Origin: Mesorhizobium waimense | GTDB taxonomy: Bacteria > Pseudomonadota > Alphaproteobacteria > Rhizobiales > Rhizobiaceae | Direction: 5' to 3' | NCBI RefSeq assembly: GCF_003601975.1 | Contig: NZ_QZWZ01000007.1 | Coordinates: 62,001 to 126,000, forward strand | DNA length: 64,000 bases | Shown here: one piece after another, positions 26,491 through 36,146 of the stretch | Layout: each line of letters opens with the position of its first letter | How positions within the stretch are numbered: the stretch's first letter is position 1 | Made by a program: the position numbers and the translations under genes | The notes under the pieces: generated by a model | Seen by the model: only the letters and a program-made list of their open reading frames with translations | Databases searched by the model: none | What the model was told of the DNA's origin: nothing

Positions 26491-27093
26491 TCAGAATTCG
26501 CAGGGCTTGGGGCGGCTGTCGTCCGACCAGGCCGCGAGATCGATGGGCGTGAATTTCCCTTCGACCGGCTTGCCGTCGTCCAGATCCTGTGAGGCGACGC
26601 CCTTGCCGGTGAGAAAATTGATGTCGCAACCGCCGAGCGTCGTCTCGACCGTGCCATCGGATTTCTGGACGTTCCAGTCCCAGTCGCGGCTGTAGCCGGC
26701 GACCAGGAATTTTCTCTCGCGATAGACGATTGTCAGCGTCGCTTGCCAGGATTTGTTGGCGCCGCAGCCGAAGCACGAGGTGATGACAAGCGATCCCTTG
26801 CCCTTGCTTTCGAGCGCCAGAATCCGGTCCTCCGTAAGCGCTTTCTTCATGAAGTCAGGCTTGCGCGAAGGGTCGAGCTTGCCGTCGCCGGCAGCCAGAT
26901 AGATGGTAAGGTCCGCCAGCCGGTTGTCGGCACCCTGCGCGATCACGACTCGATCCATCTGGCCGTCAGAGTCGATATCGAGCGCGACCTCGAACGGCGC
27001 TTCGCTAGGCTCGTCCTCTGCGAGCGCCGACATCGGGATTGTGGCAAAGGCGAAGATCCAGGGCAGGGCCGCGAGATGAAACGCTGTTTTCAT
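26491..27093 (-). CDS. exported hypothetical protein
   Basis: The 200-residue protein has a Sec signal peptide (MKTAFHLAALPWIFAFATIP, cleavage near ALAEDE). The N-terminal part of the mature domain reads ALDIDSDGQMDRVVIAQG, which resembles an FG-GAP/VCBS-like or calcium-binding Asp-rich repeat. Four cysteines follow, two of them in SCFGCG. No function is assigned. It is convergent with the SorC gene and lies 99 bp beyond the kinase gene on the same strand; it does not look like part of the sugar pathway. Confidence 0.7.
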   Translation of the reverse strand: MKTAFHLAALPWIFAFATIPMSALAEDEPSEAPFEVALDIDSDGQMDRVVIAQGADNRLADLTIYLAAGDGKLDPSRKPDFMKKALTEDRILALESKGKGSLVITSCFGCGANKSWQATLTIVYRERKFLVAGYSRDWDWNVQKSDGTVETTLGGCDINFLTGKGVASQDLDDGKPVEGKFTPIDLAAWSDDSRPKPCEF

Positions 27094-27192
27094 GACCCGC
27101 AAATCTAGCATTGGCCGGACAAGACTCAAAAAGCGGCTGCGTGGGCACACAGAACGGCAGAAGTTTCGAGCCTGGAACCGGCCCCGTCGCCT

Positions 27193-28689
27193 TTACGCCG
27201 AAGCGTCGGCGAGCCGTGCGTGGATGTCGCGCGTCGCGTGATAGAGGTCGCTGTAGATCGCTTTGCGGGCGCGGTAGCCCGGGACCAGTTCGTCGACGGG
27301 GTCGACATGTCTGGTCGGCGCTGCCGTCATCGCTTCGGCCGCCGCTTCGGGTGACGCAAACCATCCGATCGCTGATGCCGCCAGCATGGCAGCGCCAAGC
27401 GCTGCCGCCTCGTTGACCGGCGAGACCGAAAGCGGCCGCTCGAGCACGGTCGCCATGATCCGCATCAGCAGCTCCGAATTGGTGCCGCCGCCGGCGGCGA
27501 TCATCGCCGTTGGCTTGCCGCCGGTCTGGCTTTCCATCGCTGCGCTGGCGATGGCCTGCTCGAAGGCAATGCCTTCGAGAGTCGCGCGGAAAAGATGCTC
27601 CGGCCGGTGGTCGAGCGACAGACCGACAATGGCCCCCCGCGCCGCACCATCCCAATAGGGGCTCATTACGCCGGCCCAATAGGGCATGACCAGCAAACCG
27701 TCGCTGCCCGCGGCAACGTCCACGGCCGCCTTCTCCAGCGCGGCGGCCGAGGCCGAACCGGTGGTGCGCACGATCCAGTCGACGAGCTGCATGCCCGAGC
27801 GCAGCACGGTCTCCAGCATGAAGCCGGAGCCGGTCGGCGAGACCAGCGTCCGAAACGCATCCGAAGTCGTGACCTCTTGGGAATAGCAGCCGGTGACGAC
27901 ACCGGAGCCGAGCGAGAGATAACTCTTGCCGGCGCCGTAGACGCCCATGCCCAGGCCCATCGCCTGGCCGTCGCCGGCGCCGGCGACAACAGGGGTTCCG
28001 GCCCTGAGGCCGCCGGTAAGTCGCGCGACATCTTCGGTGAGCCCGCCGCAGGTCTCGCCAGGCCCGACCAGTTCCGGCAATTGCTCCGGCCGTAGACCGG
28101 CGGCTTCGACAAGGCCCGGATGCCAGGTGCTTTTCGCGACGTCGAGCAGGCCGAGCGGGTCGGCGCTTGCCGTGCTGGTGACCAGCCGGCCGGTCAGGCG
28201 ATGAACGAAGAAGCCATGCACGTCGACAAGCGCTGCCGCCTTGGCGAGCGCCTGCGGCTGGTGTTCGGCCAGCCAGGCGACAGCATAGAGCGCCGGCGTC
28301 GGGTCAGGCGGCTTGCCGCTCCAGTCGCGGATTGCCTCGCGGCCGAGCTCAGCCGAAAGCCGCGCCACTTGCGGACGGGCGCGCTCGTCCAGCCACAATA
28401 TGGCGGGGATAAGCGGCTTGCCGACGCCGTCGATCAGCGTGAAGGTCTCGCGCTGATGGGCGATGGAAATCGCCGCCACGCGCGATGCGCCGACCCTGTC
28501 GGTAACCTGCTTCAGCGCGCCGACGAGTGCCGTCCACCAATGCTCGGCATCCTGTTCGAAATGGCCCGGCCTCGGATTGGAAAGCGGGTAGGTCTCGCGT
28601 GCCTGGAACAGCTCCGCGCCGTCACGGGTGAAGGCGATCGCCTTCACGGCCGTCGTCGAGGCGTCGATCCCGATTACGACATCGTCCAT
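27193..28689 (-). CDS. FGGY-family carbohydrate kinase (xylulokinase-like)
   Basis: The 498-residue protein has the FGGY N-terminal phosphate motif (VVIGIDASTTAVKAIAF), IAHQRETFTLID, ILWLDERA and the C-terminal ATP site AAGGGTNSELLMRIMA. It phosphorylates a sugar or polyol. It follows the SAF-domain oxidoreductase by 21 bp and is probably co-transcribed with it. Substrate class cannot be resolved by eye; xylulose, erythrulose or a similar ketose are all plausible. The product may be the SorC effector. Confidence 0.85.
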   Translation of the reverse strand: MDDVVIGIDASTTAVKAIAFTRDGAELFQARETYPLSNPRPGHFEQDAEHWWTALVGALKQVTDRVGASRVAAISIAHQRETFTLIDGVGKPLIPAILWLDERARPQVARLSAELGREAIRDWSGKPPDPTPALYAVAWLAEHQPQALAKAAALVDVHGFFVHRLTGRLVTSTASADPLGLLDVAKSTWHPGLVEAAGLRPEQLPELVGPGETCGGLTEDVARLTGGLRAGTPVVAGAGDGQAMGLGMGVYGAGKSYLSLGSGVVTGCYSQEVTTSDAFRTLVSPTGSGFMLETVLRSGMQLVDWIVRTTGSASAAALEKAAVDVAAGSDGLLVMPYWAGVMSPYWDGAARGAIVGLSLDHRPEHLFRATLEGIAFEQAIASAAMESQTGGKPTAMIAAGGGTNSELLMRIMATVLERPLSVSPVNEAAALGAAMLAASAIGWFASPEAAAEAMTAAPTRHVDPVDELVPGYRARKAIYSDLYHATRDIHARLADASA

Positions 28690-28710
28690 CAGGCAAAGAT
28701 CCGGTGGAGG

Positions 28711-30033
28711 TCAGGCGGCGTTGGTAACGAACCGTCCGTCCGACTGGTCGAGACGACGGCGGATCTGGGTTATCACCATCGAATCGTCGGGTACACAGTT
28801 TTCATAGGTCAGGAAATCGCCGGTCTTGACCTGCCTGACCACCTTGGCGCGTTCGGCGAGGCCGAGCGGCAGCGCGCCCTTGGCGCGTGCGTCCTCCCAG
28901 GTCATGGCGAAGCCGCGATAGTCGTTCTCGCCGATCATGCCGAGCGACTGGCCGGGGCCGAGGTCGCTCTTGGCCACCGCCACCGCTTCGGCCACCGGAT
29001 GGTCGAGCGGCTCCATGTCGGCGCGCTTGTAGACCACGGCGCGCGCCGCCGAGAGCGGCACTTCAAGGCTGGTCAGATGATAGGGTCGGAAGATCGTGAA
29101 ATAGGGACCCTTGCCGACCTTGAGGTCGACCATGCGTTCCAACACGCGCGGATGCTTCGTCTCGATGATGCAGAACACGCCGGGCGCCACACCCTTGCCG
29201 ATCGAATAGTCGACCACGCCCTTGCGATGCAGCATGCCGCCATCCTCGCGCGGGCAAAGCACACTGGCCAGTTCCTCCAGTGTCGCCGTCGGGCCGTGCA
29301 TGCCCGGCACGTCGGGCACCAGGCCGGTGGCGTTGGCGATCGCGACCATCTCGATCGCCGTCTTCGAGCCGTCGACGAACTCGACCAGCATGCGCGCATT
29401 CATGTTGCGCTCGCTGGCCTCCTTCTCGTAGTCGGCCGGCATGGCGTCGATCTTCAGCGGATTGTTCTTGCCCTTGCCGGCGGCGATGATGTTGAAGCCG
29501 AGGCTTTTGGCAAAGCCGATGATCTCCAGCGTGCAGGCGGGCTCGTCGCCGGCCGCACCGGTGTAGACGACACCGGCCTTGCGTGCCTCTTCTTTCAGGA
29601 AACGCCCGATGGTGATGTCGGCCTCGACATTGAGCATGACAATGTGCTTGCCGTTCTTCATCACTTCGAGTGCGAACAGCGTGCCGATATTAGGATTGCC
29701 CGTCGCATCAATGATGACGTCGATGCGGCCGGCGGCGGCCAGCGCATGCAAATCCTCGGTCACCGCGATCTTGCCGGCCTCGATGGCGCGGTCGATTGCC
29801 GCCGCATTGGGCGCCTGGACGATGTCGGAGCGGTCGTGGCCGGCGAGCAATGCGGCGTCGATCGCCGCCTGCGGCCTGACTTCGGAAATGGCGCCGATCC
29901 GCATGCCCGGCATCAGCGCGACCTGGACGACGATGTCGGTGCCCATCTGCCCGGCGCCGGCCAGCCCGATAGTGATCGGCCCCTGCTTTTCAGCGCGCTG
30001 CAGAAGTTCCGCTGCGAATTGCGGGTGGGACAT
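28711..30033 (-). CDS. NAD(P)-dependent oxidoreductase with SAF domain (homoserine-dehydrogenase-like)
   Basis: The 440-residue protein has an N-terminal Rossmann domain (TIGLAGAGQMGTDIVVQVAL, about 20-39) like homoserine dehydrogenase (DVIIDATGNPNIGTLFALEV) and a C-terminal SAF-like region (LGMIGENDYRGFAM and the VKTGDFLTYENC turn). Such proteins are frequent next to sugar transporters in Rhizobiales, with few characterised. The kinase partner suggests it acts on a branched or short-chain sugar derivative. The specific reaction is unknown. Confidence 0.75.
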   Translation of the reverse strand: MSHPQFAAELLQRAEKQGPITIGLAGAGQMGTDIVVQVALMPGMRIGAISEVRPQAAIDAALLAGHDRSDIVQAPNAAAIDRAIEAGKIAVTEDLHALAAAGRIDVIIDATGNPNIGTLFALEVMKNGKHIVMLNVEADITIGRFLKEEARKAGVVYTGAAGDEPACTLEIIGFAKSLGFNIIAAGKGKNNPLKIDAMPADYEKEASERNMNARMLVEFVDGSKTAIEMVAIANATGLVPDVPGMHGPTATLEELASVLCPREDGGMLHRKGVVDYSIGKGVAPGVFCIIETKHPRVLERMVDLKVGKGPYFTIFRPYHLTSLEVPLSAARAVVYKRADMEPLDHPVAEAVAVAKSDLGPGQSLGMIGENDYRGFAMTWEDARAKGALPLGLAERAKVVRQVKTGDFLTYENCVPDDSMVITQIRRRLDQSDGRFVTNAA

Positions 30034-30541
30034 GTCGCTTCCTCCAGTTCCAGACGCGCCGCCGCGTCGCAGTCATCTTTTGAACATTCCTATTTGCATT
30101 TGAAAAATATTTCAACGGTCAAATCGGTGGGCGTTACAGAATTCAGATCATGCGGCGAGGATCCAACTGGCAGCTGTGTTGGCTTGCCCGGGGGAGCGTG
30201 TACGGAAAAGGGAGACTCCGGAGGTGCCCCACCTTCGTCGTCCAAGGGCGGAGCAGGAGCAAAGCGACGTCGCGGAGACCCTGGGATCCATGCCGGGACA
30301 GTGACCGAGGAATCCGACGGCTCAGGATAGCGGCCCGACGAGTTAGCCGATAGTCGCCAACGGGCTGCGCAGAGCAGAGCCTCCGCCGTTGCGATACGTA
30401 AACGTCACGGCATGGCTCCTGGGGTCTGCGCTGCGTCGCTTCGCTCCTGCTACGCCCCAGGATGACGAAGGGAGAGATGTTTCGGCCAACCTTCAAGGTG
30501 AACGGCCGCCACTGCCAATCAATGAGCCGAATGCGAGCGGC
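30034..30541. other. 508-bp gene-free region holding an inverted pair of rhizobial repeats
   Basis: No supported coding sequence was found. The segment immediately upstream of the SAF oxidoreductase (30034-30120) is A/T-richer and likely carries its promoter. The rest is dominated by the inverted repeat pair annotated separately. Open frames crossing it follow the repeat sequence and show no recognisable protein. Confidence 0.6.
30236..30470. repeat. inverted pair of a dispersed rhizobial repeat
   Basis: Copy one (30236-30305, plus) contains GGAGCAGGAGCAAAGCGACG and GACCCTGGGATCCATGCCG. Copy two (30402-30470) carries the same pattern on the minus strand (AGCAGGAGCGAAGCGACG, GACCCCAGGAGCCATGCCG). 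The arms are about 70 bp and roughly 80 percent alike, separated by about 95 bp, so a long imperfect hairpin is possible. The element type is common in rhizobial intergenic regions (from memory). It lies between two minus-strand genes and may block readthrough. Confidence 0.7.
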
Positions 30542-31432
30542 TCAGAAATACCCATCCGATGCCGCCGTCGCCTCTTTCGGGATTTCGACGCCGTCGACCA
30601 GGATCTTGTCTACGAGTTCATGGTGGAAGCACACCAACCCCTTGATGCGCTCGGCCTCGTGCACCGGTTCGGGATAGCACCAGACAAGGTTCTCGTGGCG
30701 CTTCTTGGGAGTCGTCACATGGTAATAGCTGGAGATGCCCTTGTAGGGGCAGCGCGAGATGTAGCGGCTGGGCGCGAACATATCGAGCCTGGTGTCGGAG
30801 ATCGGCAGATAGTGGCGCACCGGATGGCCGGTCTCGAACAGGAAGACGCCGCGCCGTGAATCCGCCACCTGCTCGCCGTCGAGGATGACCTGCACCCGCC
30901 TGGACGAGGGCAGGCAGTCGACGCGGCGGAACGGATCGCGGGCATGGACGAAGATCTCCTCGTCCTCCTCGAACCAGTGGCCCATCTTGCTCCAAGAGAA
31001 CGACATGTAGTCCGAAATAGGCGGGCAGCCCTTGACCGGATCGAGATAACGCCAGGCGCCATCCTCGACCAGCGTGATGCCGGTGTTCAGCGAGTAGTGC
31101 GTGGCGACGCCCTTGAACGGGTCCTCCGTCGTTGTCTTGCTCGGCAGCAGGAACTCCTCGCGCACGTCGCCGATCGGGAAGTAATAGACCGGCAGGTGAT
31201 CGGATTCGTAGAGCACCAGCGCCCTGGTCGTGTCGGCGACGGTCATCGAGCCGACCTGCACCCGCAGCCGCTTCGGCGACGGCATGGTGAAGGCGACGTA
31301 GCCCGGCTCGAACTCGTACTGCACGATATTGTCGAGCAAGGGGAAATGCGGCCCGCGACCGCGCAAATGAGGCTTGCGAATGGTAGTCTCCCGTTTCGTT
31401 TCTTTCGTGACCTGGCGTTGGTGCGCGGTCAT
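30542..31432 (-). CDS. protein with two DUF427 domains
   Basis: The 296-residue protein contains two DUF427 units. The first is RLRVQVGSMTVADTTRALVL with YYFPIGDVREEFL; the second is RRVQVILDGEQVADSRRGVF with HYLPISDTRLDMF and CPYKGISSYY. DUF427 folds as a small beta barrel of unknown biochemical role. The ATG at 31432 is next to the stop of the upstream peptide-binding protein gene (31435), so the two are coupled. Functional link to the transporter is inferred from that coupling only. Confidence 0.8.
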   Translation of the reverse strand: MTAHQRQVTKETKRETTIRKPHLRGRGPHFPLLDNIVQYEFEPGYVAFTMPSPKRLRVQVGSMTVADTTRALVLYESDHLPVYYFPIGDVREEFLLPSKTTTEDPFKGVATHYSLNTGITLVEDGAWRYLDPVKGCPPISDYMSFSWSKMGHWFEEDEEIFVHARDPFRRVDCLPSSRRVQVILDGEQVADSRRGVFLFETGHPVRHYLPISDTRLDMFAPSRYISRCPYKGISSYYHVTTPKKRHENLVWCYPEPVHEAERIKGLVCFHHELVDKILVDGVEIPKEATAASDGYF

Positions 31433-31434
31433 GA

Positions 31435-33089
31435 TCAGCCTATGGATACACGGTCGAGCAGCAGCCCGGCAGCGATCGGCGGCAGGCCGCTGACATTCTT
31501 GCGCACCGGCACCAGCAAATCGGGGAAGTAGCTGAAGATCACCGGCGTTTCGTCGAGCAGTAATTTCTGGATTTCGGAGGCCGCGCTGCGTTGCGCACCG
31601 ATATCGAGCGCCTTCAGATAGGCGGCGACCAGCCCGTCATAGGTCGCGTTCTTGAAATGCGCTGCATTCCACGGACCGTCGCTGACCAGCGGGCTCTTCA
31701 GGAATACGTTCGGAACGCTCCGATGCGCGTAGTCGGTAATGCCGAGCGGGCTGTCCAGCCAGTCCGACTGGCCGAACACCGCCTTGCCGTAATATTTGTC
31801 CTGGTCCTCGATGTTGAGCGAGAGACGGGCGCCGATCTCCTTGGCGAAGTTCTGGAACAATTGCGCGTAGCCGGGAATGTCGGAATAGCGCAGCGTCGTC
31901 AGCGCGATGTCGAAGCCGCTGCCGAGCCCCGCGGCTTCCATGAGTTGCTTTGCCTTGGCAATGTCCTGCGTGCGCTGCGGGATCGATTTGTCGGTGGCCG
32001 GAAAGGCCGGCGCGAATGGGCTGTCATTGCCGGTCGCCGCCATGCCGCGGCACAGCCCGTCGACCAGCTTGGAGCGGTCGATGCTGAGCGCCAGCGCCTG
32101 GCGCACGCGCTTGTCGGTGAAAGGCGCCATGTCGCAGCGCATGTGCAGCTGCCTGTGCGCGGTCGAGGCGACGCGCAGCACCGTGATGTCGGGGCTGTTC
32201 AGCACCACCTGGCTGACGTCGAGCGGAACGGCATCGAGAAGGTCGACCTCGCCCGCCTGCAGTGCCAGGATACGCGGCTGCACGTCGCCATAGAACTTGA
32301 ATTCGAGCCGGTCGGGCAGCGCCTTCTCGCCCCAATAGTCGGGGTTGCTCACGAAGGTGGCACCGACCTTCGGCGTGTAGGTCTCCAGCCGGAATGGTCC
32401 GGTACCCTCGAAGGTCTTTTCGTAGTCGCCCTTGTAGCTCGCCGGCAGGATGACGGCGTTGTAATTGTCGATCGACACCGAATAGGGGAAGCTGCCGTTC
32501 GGTGCGTCGAGATGGAAGGCGACGGTGTGGTCGTCGACCTTCTGCGTGCCGCCCTTCGACAACAGACCCTTGAACACCGACAGTGCGTTGGACGATCCGC
32601 TCGGATCGGCGAGCCTGTCGAAGGTCGCCACCACATCGTCGGCCTTGAAGTCCTCGCCATTGTGGAACCTGACACCCTTGCGCAGCAGAAAGTCCAGACG
32701 CTGCCGTCCTCGTTCGGCGCCCAGCTCTCTGCCAGCACCGGCTTCAATGTGAGGTCCGGCTGGGTCACGCACAGAAACTCGGCCGTCTGGAACACAAGCT
32801 GATAGCTGCCGCTGTCATAGTAGGTGACGGGGTCGATGGCGCCGCCCGGCGTGGCGATGCCGGCGCGCACGGTGCCGCCCGGCTTGCCCTCTGCGCGTGC
32901 CGACGGCGTGCCAAGCCCCAGCGACGAAACGATGCCGCCAAGGAAAGGCAGCGACAGGCCGAGCATGCTGCCGTGGCGCAGGAATTCACGCCGACCGATC
33001 CTGCCGGCCAGAAGCTCGTCGATAACAGAATTTTCGATTGCAGTGAGATTCCGGCGGGCGGTATCGATCATCCTGAAATGCTTTGGCAT
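31435..33089 (-). pseudogene. peptide-type ABC substrate-binding protein, Tat signal, interrupted by a frameshift
   Basis: Two overlapping frames encode the halves of an SBP_bac_5 protein of about 550 residues. The N-terminal half (from ATG 33089) has a Tat-like motif GRREFLRHG and runs through LAESWAPNEDGSVWTF. The C-terminal half resumes as LRKGVRFHNGEDFKADDVV in another frame. The intact paralogue at 38031-39695 reads WTFKLRKGVKFHSGGEMKAD here, locating a one-base loss at about 32685-32690. No other lesion was seen, so this is either a recent mutation or a sequence error. Confidence 0.75.
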
Positions 33090-33203
33090 GACGGCATTCC
33101 TTGCTTATCGTGGGGGCTCGGCCATCTAGTTCACTGTTGATCCCACCCGGAAAGCGATATTTTTTGATGGGGGTCATCGAAATCTTCGATGCAAGTTGGA
33201 GCC

Positions 33204-34100
33204 ATGGACACAGAAAATCTGCGCAGTTTTCTCGAGGTGGCCGCGCATGGCAGCTTCACCGTCGCGGCGAGCCGGCTGAACCTCGCCCAGTCCACCGTCA
33301 GCGCCCGGATCAGGGGTCTTGAGGAGCAATTGGGGCGCAAGCTGTTCGTGCGCGACCGCGATGGCATCACGCTGACGCCTGCCGGCCGGCAGTTCCTTCC
33401 GCATGCGTCATCGATCACCCGCACCTGGGAGCAATCGCGGCAAGACATCGCTGTTCCCGATGGCTACGAGACTCTGCTCAGGCTCACCGCGCCCGCTTAC
33501 CTCTGGGACCGCATCACCTCGCCCTGGATCGCCTGGATGCGCGAAAGATGCCCGAACGTCGCACTGCGACTCGAAGGCAGTTTCCCGGATCTGGCGATCG
33601 ACCAGATGGCCGAAGGCCTGCTCGACATCTGCATCCTCTATCTGCCGCGGCCGCATCCCGGCATCGTCTATGAGACGCTGGCGGTCGACCAGGTAGTGCT
33701 CGTCCAGCACACGGCGCAGACCGGACCATGGACGGAAAACTACATTCTCATGGACTGGGGGCTGGAGTTCCGCGTCGAGCACGACCGCGCTTTTGCCGGC
33801 CTGGTGAAGCCGGCGATCTCGGCCGGGCTGGTGTTCATCGGCCTCCAGCATGTCTTGTCGCAGCAGGCGGCCGCCTATCTGCCGCTCAGCGCCGTCAGCG
33901 GCCATATCGAGCGCGGCGAGTTGAAGCGCATCGAGGGCGCGCCGGTGTTCCAGCGGCCGATCTATCTCGCCTATCCATCGAACCCGGCTTCGTCGGACAC
34001 GCTGAATGTCGCGCTGGAGGGATTGCGCGACCTGGCGCGGGACTGGACGACGGGCGAGGGCTTTGCCGAAGGCGACCGTGCCTTCAGCATGGCGGATTGA
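33204..34100 (+). CDS. LysR-family transcriptional regulator
   Basis: The 298-residue LTTR has an N-terminal winged helix (LRSFLEVAAHGSFTVAASRL, NLAQSTVSARIRGLEEQLG) and a substrate-binding domain. It is divergent from the frameshifted binding-protein gene and convergent with the peptide-type ATPase gene. It likely regulates the divergent SBP-DUF427 pair, with a 114-bp promoter region between. GGAG precedes the ATG at 33204. Confidence 0.85.
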   Translation: MDTENLRSFLEVAAHGSFTVAASRLNLAQSTVSARIRGLEEQLGRKLFVRDRDGITLTPAGRQFLPHASSITRTWEQSRQDIAVPDGYETLLRLTAPAYLWDRITSPWIAWMRERCPNVALRLEGSFPDLAIDQMAEGLLDICILYLPRPHPGIVYETLAVDQVVLVQHTAQTGPWTENYILMDWGLEFRVEHDRAFAGLVKPAISAGLVFIGLQHVLSQQAAAYLPLSAVSGHIERGELKRIEGAPVFQRPIYLAYPSNPASSDTLNVALEGLRDLARDWTTGEGFAEGDRAFSMAD

Positions 34101-34118
34101 ACAAGGCCGGATCGGCGG

Positions 34119-36146
34119 TCAGGCCGGCTCGGCTTGCATCGCCGGCTTTTGCAGCCTTGCCAGTTCGGCATAAGGAAGATGGCAGCGGATCGAGTGGCCG
34201 GGCTGCGCCTCGATGAGCGGCGGCTCATGCGTCTCGCAGATTGCGCCGATCTTGCGCGGGCAGCGCGTCTGGAACACGCAGCCCGGCGGCGGGTGGGTGG
34301 CGCTGGGGATCTCACCGCCGAGGCGGATACGCGAGGTCTCGGTCTGGTCGAGCTTCGGCACCGCCGACAAAAGCGCTTCCGTATAGGGGTGGTGCGGGCC
34401 GGAAAAAACCGCCTCGGATGGCCCTAACTCCATGATCCTGCCGAGATAGAGCACGGCAATCTGGTCGGAGAGATACCGCACCACGCCGAGATCGTGCGAG
34501 ATGAAGATGTAGCTGACATCTTCCTTCGACTGCAAGTCGGCGAGCAGATTGAGGATCGCCGCCTGCACCGACACGTCGAGCGCCGAGGTCGGCTCGTCGC
34601 AGACGACAATGCGTGGCTCGCCGGCGAAGGCGCGCGCGATGGCGACGCGCTGCTTCAGCCCGCCCGACAGCTGGCGCGGCTTGACGGCGAGATGCCGATC
34701 GGTAAGCCGCACCGAACGGACAAGCTCGTCGAGCCGGGCCTGGAGCGCGGCGCCGCGAAGCCCGGCCAGTCGTTTCAGCGCGCGGCTGATCAGGTGCCGG
34801 ATCGAATGCGAGCGGTTGAGCGCCGAATCCGGGTTCTGAAAGACGATCTGCATCGCCTTGATCTGATCGTCGGTCCGACTGTCCAGCCGCGGCGCCAGCG
34901 CCTTGCCCTCGAGCCCGATCGAGCCGCCTTCGTCCGGCGGCACCAGTCCGAGCAGCAGCCTGGCGAAGGTGGTCTTGCCGCTGCCGGATTCGCCGACCAG
35001 GCCGAGCGTTTCGCCGGGCCTCAGGCTGACGGAAACATCCTTCACTGCCCTCAGCGCATGGCCGTGGCTGGTATAGGTCTTGTTCAATCCCTCGACATGG
35101 AGAACCGGTTCCGATTTGGCCTTCGCTGCGGCCGCCACATCGCTCGGTGTGGCGCGCGGCAGCGCCTGCGCCTGCTCATGGTAGTGACAGCGCGACAGCC
35201 GACCCCCCAGGTTGTAGAGCGGCGGCAGTTCCGTGCGGCAACGGTCGGTGGCCAAAGCACAGCGGTCGGCGAAGGCGCAGCCTTTGATGTCCGCACCGAT
35301 GCCGGGCAGGAAGCCCGGAATGGTGTCGAGGCGGCCCTGGTCCTTACGCTGGCCGCCGCGCGGCAGGCAGCGCAGCAGCGCCACGGTGTAGGGATGGCGC
35401 GGATCGTTGAACACGTCTTGCGTCGAGCCTTCCTCGACCAGCATGCCGGCATAAAGCACGCCGACCCGGTCGCACATTTTGGAGACGACCGCGAGGTTGT
35501 GACTGATGAACAGGATTGAGGCTGAGAGTTCCTGCCTGAGCAGCGCGATCAGGTCGAGCACTTCGGCTTCGACAGTCGCGTCGAGACCGGTCGTCGGCTC
35601 GTCGAGGATCAACATGGTCGGATCGTTGGCGAGGGCCATGGCAATCGCCACGCGCTGCTGCATGCCGCCTGAAAGCTGATGCGGGTAACGCTGCATGACA
35701 CTTGCAGGGTCGGAGATGCGCACGCGGTTCAGCATGGCGATCGCCCGCTCGCTCGCCGCCTGTCCCGAAATGCCACCTAGCTCGAAGATCTCGGTCAACT
35801 GCCGGCCGATGCGCAACGACGGGTTCAGCGCCTTGCCGGGGTCCTGATAGACCATCGAGACGCTTTCGGCGCGGGCGCGTCGCAGCGCTTCGCCATCGAG
35901 CTTCATTACGTCCTGGCCGTCGAGCGAGATGGCGCCGCCGGTGATCGACCCGTTGCGCGGCAGGTAGCGCACCACGGACAACGCCACGGTTGATTTGCCG
36001 CAGCCGGACTCGCCGACCAGCCCATAGGCTTCGCCCTGGCCGATGGTGAGGTTGAGGTTGCGCAGCACCGCCCGGTTGCGGCCGCCGACGCGATAGGCGA
36101 CGGAGAGGTCGGAGAGTTCGAGCGCGTTGGCTGCTTTCTCAGTCAT
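34119..36146 (-). CDS. peptide-type ABC transporter ATP-binding protein, fused DppD-DppF
   Basis: The 675-residue protein has two full nucleotide-binding domains, each with the oligopeptide-type C-terminal Cys cluster. NBD1 has GESGCGKSTVALSVV, LSGGMQQRVAIAMALA, MLILDEPTTGLD and CAFADRCALATDRC. NBD2 has GESGSGKTTFARLLLG, LSGGLKQRVAIARAFA, VCDEPTSALD and CVFQTRCPRKIGAIC. The fusion replaces separate DppD and DppF chains. The start at 36146 overlaps the upstream permease by 8 bp. Its operon suggests uptake of a compound processed by the enolase-type enzymes, not simply peptides. Confidence 0.88.
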   Translation of the reverse strand: MTEKAANALELSDLSVAYRVGGRNRAVLRNLNLTIGQGEAYGLVGESGCGKSTVALSVVRYLPRNGSITGGAISLDGQDVMKLDGEALRRARAESVSMVYQDPGKALNPSLRIGRQLTEIFELGGISGQAASERAIAMLNRVRISDPASVMQRYPHQLSGGMQQRVAIAMALANDPTMLILDEPTTGLDATVEAEVLDLIALLRQELSASILFISHNLAVVSKMCDRVGVLYAGMLVEEGSTQDVFNDPRHPYTVALLRCLPRGGQRKDQGRLDTIPGFLPGIGADIKGCAFADRCALATDRCRTELPPLYNLGGRLSRCHYHEQAQALPRATPSDVAAAAKAKSEPVLHVEGLNKTYTSHGHALRAVKDVSVSLRPGETLGLVGESGSGKTTFARLLLGLVPPDEGGSIGLEGKALAPRLDSRTDDQIKAMQIVFQNPDSALNRSHSIRHLISRALKRLAGLRGAALQARLDELVRSVRLTDRHLAVKPRQLSGGLKQRVAIARAFAGEPRIVVCDEPTSALDVSVQAAILNLLADLQSKEDVSYIFISHDLGVVRYLSDQIAVLYLGRIMELGPSEAVFSGPHHPYTEALLSAVPKLDQTETSRIRLGGEIPSATHPPPGCVFQTRCPRKIGAICETHEPPLIEAQPGHSIRCHLPYAELARLQKPAMQAEPA

